Below, piece after piece: positions 4,627 to 5,749 of a stretch of DNA of 5,749 nucleotides. The stretch is from Deltaproteobacteria bacterium (GTDB lineage: Bacteria > Desulfobacterota > Dissulfuribacteria > Dissulfuribacterales > JALVPX01): the NCBI GenBank assembly GCA_027061625.1, contig JAMOVF010000150.1:1-5749 (forward strand), given 5' to 3'. How positions within the stretch are numbered: position 1 is the stretch's first letter; the number at the start of each line of letters is the position of its first letter. The notes under the pieces were generated by a model. That model searched no databases and was not told where the DNA came from. It was given only the letters and a program-made list of their open reading frames with translations. The translations under genes were made by a program, and so were the position numbers.

Positions 4627-5749
4627 ATGCCTAAGGGATTGCGCTGGAAATTCGCATTAATGTTTGTGCTGATAATCTGCTCTGTGGCTTTGGTGCTGCC
4701 AGCTTTTTACAAAGATACGCCCGCATGGTTCAAAAAATATGTTTACAGTGAAGGGTTGAAACTGGGGTTAGACCTCCAGGGAGGCATGCACCTTATTTTG
4801 GAAGTGGATGTTGATCAGGCCATAAAAAATGCTGTAGAGCTCTCAGCCCAGGAGCTGAAATCCACTCTCAAACATAAAAATATTACCCTTGTAAGGCGTA
4901 AAAGCCCTGAACCTGGCACGGTAGCCTTTGCCCTGCCCAATAAAAGCGCCTTGGCACAAGTGAAGGAGATTATCCAAAAAGAGTTTCCAGATCTTGAGAT
5001 ATTGGAAGTCAGGGAAGATGGCCGTTTCCCCGTTCTTATTTTAGGCCTTTCTGAAAAGGAAAAGCAGTTCATAAGGGATCATGCTGTTGAACAATCCCTT
5101 GAGATCATAAGAAACCGTATTGATCAGTTCGGTGTAACCGAGCCAGTTATAGTCCGCCAGGGCAAAAACAAGATTGTTGTGCAGCTTCCTGGTGTGAAAG
5201 ATCCCAAACGTGCCTTAAAACTCATAGGCCAGACGGCTCAGCTAGAGTTTAAGCTGGTGGATGATGAGGCTGGAGTAGACGTTAATGCCTTGATACAGCA
5301 GGCGATTAAAAGTGGACAGGTCCCTCCAGATGCCGATGCAAAAACGTTGAACGCAGCGCTTAAAGGCAGGCTTCCAAAGGGTGATGCCATATATTTCCTG
5401 AAAGAAGTGGACAGCCGCACTGGGCGGGTCATTAAAAGGCCTCTTCTCCTTAAAGAACGCACTCTGATGACTGGAGATGCAATAAAAACGGCCCATGTAA
5501 GGATTGGCGGCGCTTATAATGAGCCCTATGTTGCCCTTGATTTTACTGACAGGGGGGCAAAGATCTTTGCAAAAATCACCGAGGAGAATGTTGGTAAAAG
5601 GCTTGCCATTGTCCTTGACGGCGTAGTTCGCTCCGCCCCTGTAATAAGGGAAAAAATCGGCGGAGGTCATGCCCAGATAACCGGCTCTTTTACCCATGAA
5701 GAGGCCTCAGACCTGGCAATTGTGCTTCGGGCCGGTGCCCTTCCAGCTC
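4627..5749 (+). CDS. secD: SecD, Sec export membrane subunit (5' part, cut by window end)
   Basis: SecD works with SecF in the inner membrane, using the proton-motive force to help pull preproteins through SecYEG and release them on the outer side. The window holds the first 374 codons, open to the edge; family members are usually about 500-600 residues, so the C-terminal membrane bundle is missing only because of the cut. A first membrane segment spans about residues 8-27. The hallmark GLKLGLDLQGGMHL follows at 43-56, then the large periplasmic P1 region containing RIDQFGVTEP (164-173), LDGVVRSAPVI (330-340) and ITGSF (351-355). The visible end, LAIVLRAGALPA (363-374), leads into the second membrane segment. 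The start is ATG with AAGGAGA 8 nt upstream. No yajC lies before it, and secF would be expected beyond the window. The leader has several potential structures. Confidence 0.97.
   Translation, partial: MPKGLRWKFALMFVLIICSVALVLPAFYKDTPAWFKKYVYSEGLKLGLDLQGGMHLILEVDVDQAIKNAVELSAQELKSTLKHKNITLVRRKSPEPGTVAFALPNKSALAQVKEIIQKEFPDLEILEVREDGRFPVLILGLSEKEKQFIRDHAVEQSLEIIRNRIDQFGVTEPVIVRQGKNKIVVQLPGVKDPKRALKLIGQTAQLEFKLVDDEAGVDVNALIQQAIKSGQVPPDADAKTLNAALKGRLPKGDAIYFLKEVDSRTGRVIKRPLLLKERTLMTGDAIKTAHVRIGGAYNEPYVALDFTDRGAKIFAKITEENVGKRLAIVLDGVVRSAPVIREKIGGGHAQITGSFTHEEASDLAIVLRAGALPA

Noticed and set aside
5242..5697. Minus-strand 151-codon frame opposite secD
   Set aside because: It is fully antisense to an unmistakable SecD sequence and has no recognisable features.

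Overview
The window looks like ordinary chromosome from a moderate-GC bacterium, most likely a Deltaproteobacteria/Desulfobacterota-type organism. That placement is an inference from the style of the RecA, AlaRS and SecD proteins and from recA sitting directly next to alaS; I could not run a search. The three large genes are core housekeeping genes. The unusual content lies in a small cysteine-rich gene and in the non-coding DNA around it.

Layout: positions 1-228 hold no supportable gene but contain a striking imperfect inverted repeat (79-183, 33-bp arms, 39-bp spacer) just downstream of alaS. On the minus strand, recA (2877-3920) and alaS (229-2880) form a tight pair: the recA stop and the alaS GTG start share the four bases GTGA, with no recX between them. 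Upstream of recA is a 225-bp divergent intergenic region (3921-4145) with repeated GACA/TGTC half-sites on the recA side and a weak promoter candidate on the other side.

On the plus strand, 4146-4355 encodes a 69-residue protein with a signal sequence that ends in a lipobox-like VVAC. Its mature part has 11 cysteines in 42 residues, so it is a probable exported or lipid-anchored metallothionein-like metal binder. It is followed by a 271-bp gap (4356-4626) with a stem-loop that can pair in two ways, a 21-bp imperfect palindrome, and a pyrimidine segment complementary to the secD ribosome binding site. The 5' part of secD (4627 to the window end) follows and is cut by the window edge; no yajC precedes it.

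How the genes relate: recA (recombination and DNA repair) and alaS (alanine tRNA charging) are probably co-transcribed and translationally coupled. secD encodes a subunit of the SecDF export complex. The small cysteine-rich protein would itself be a Sec client if its signal peptide is real. Its position as an exported small protein upstream of secD, with a structured leader between, allows a speculative export-sensing role, but a plain metal-binding lipoprotein with its own terminator is the simpler reading.
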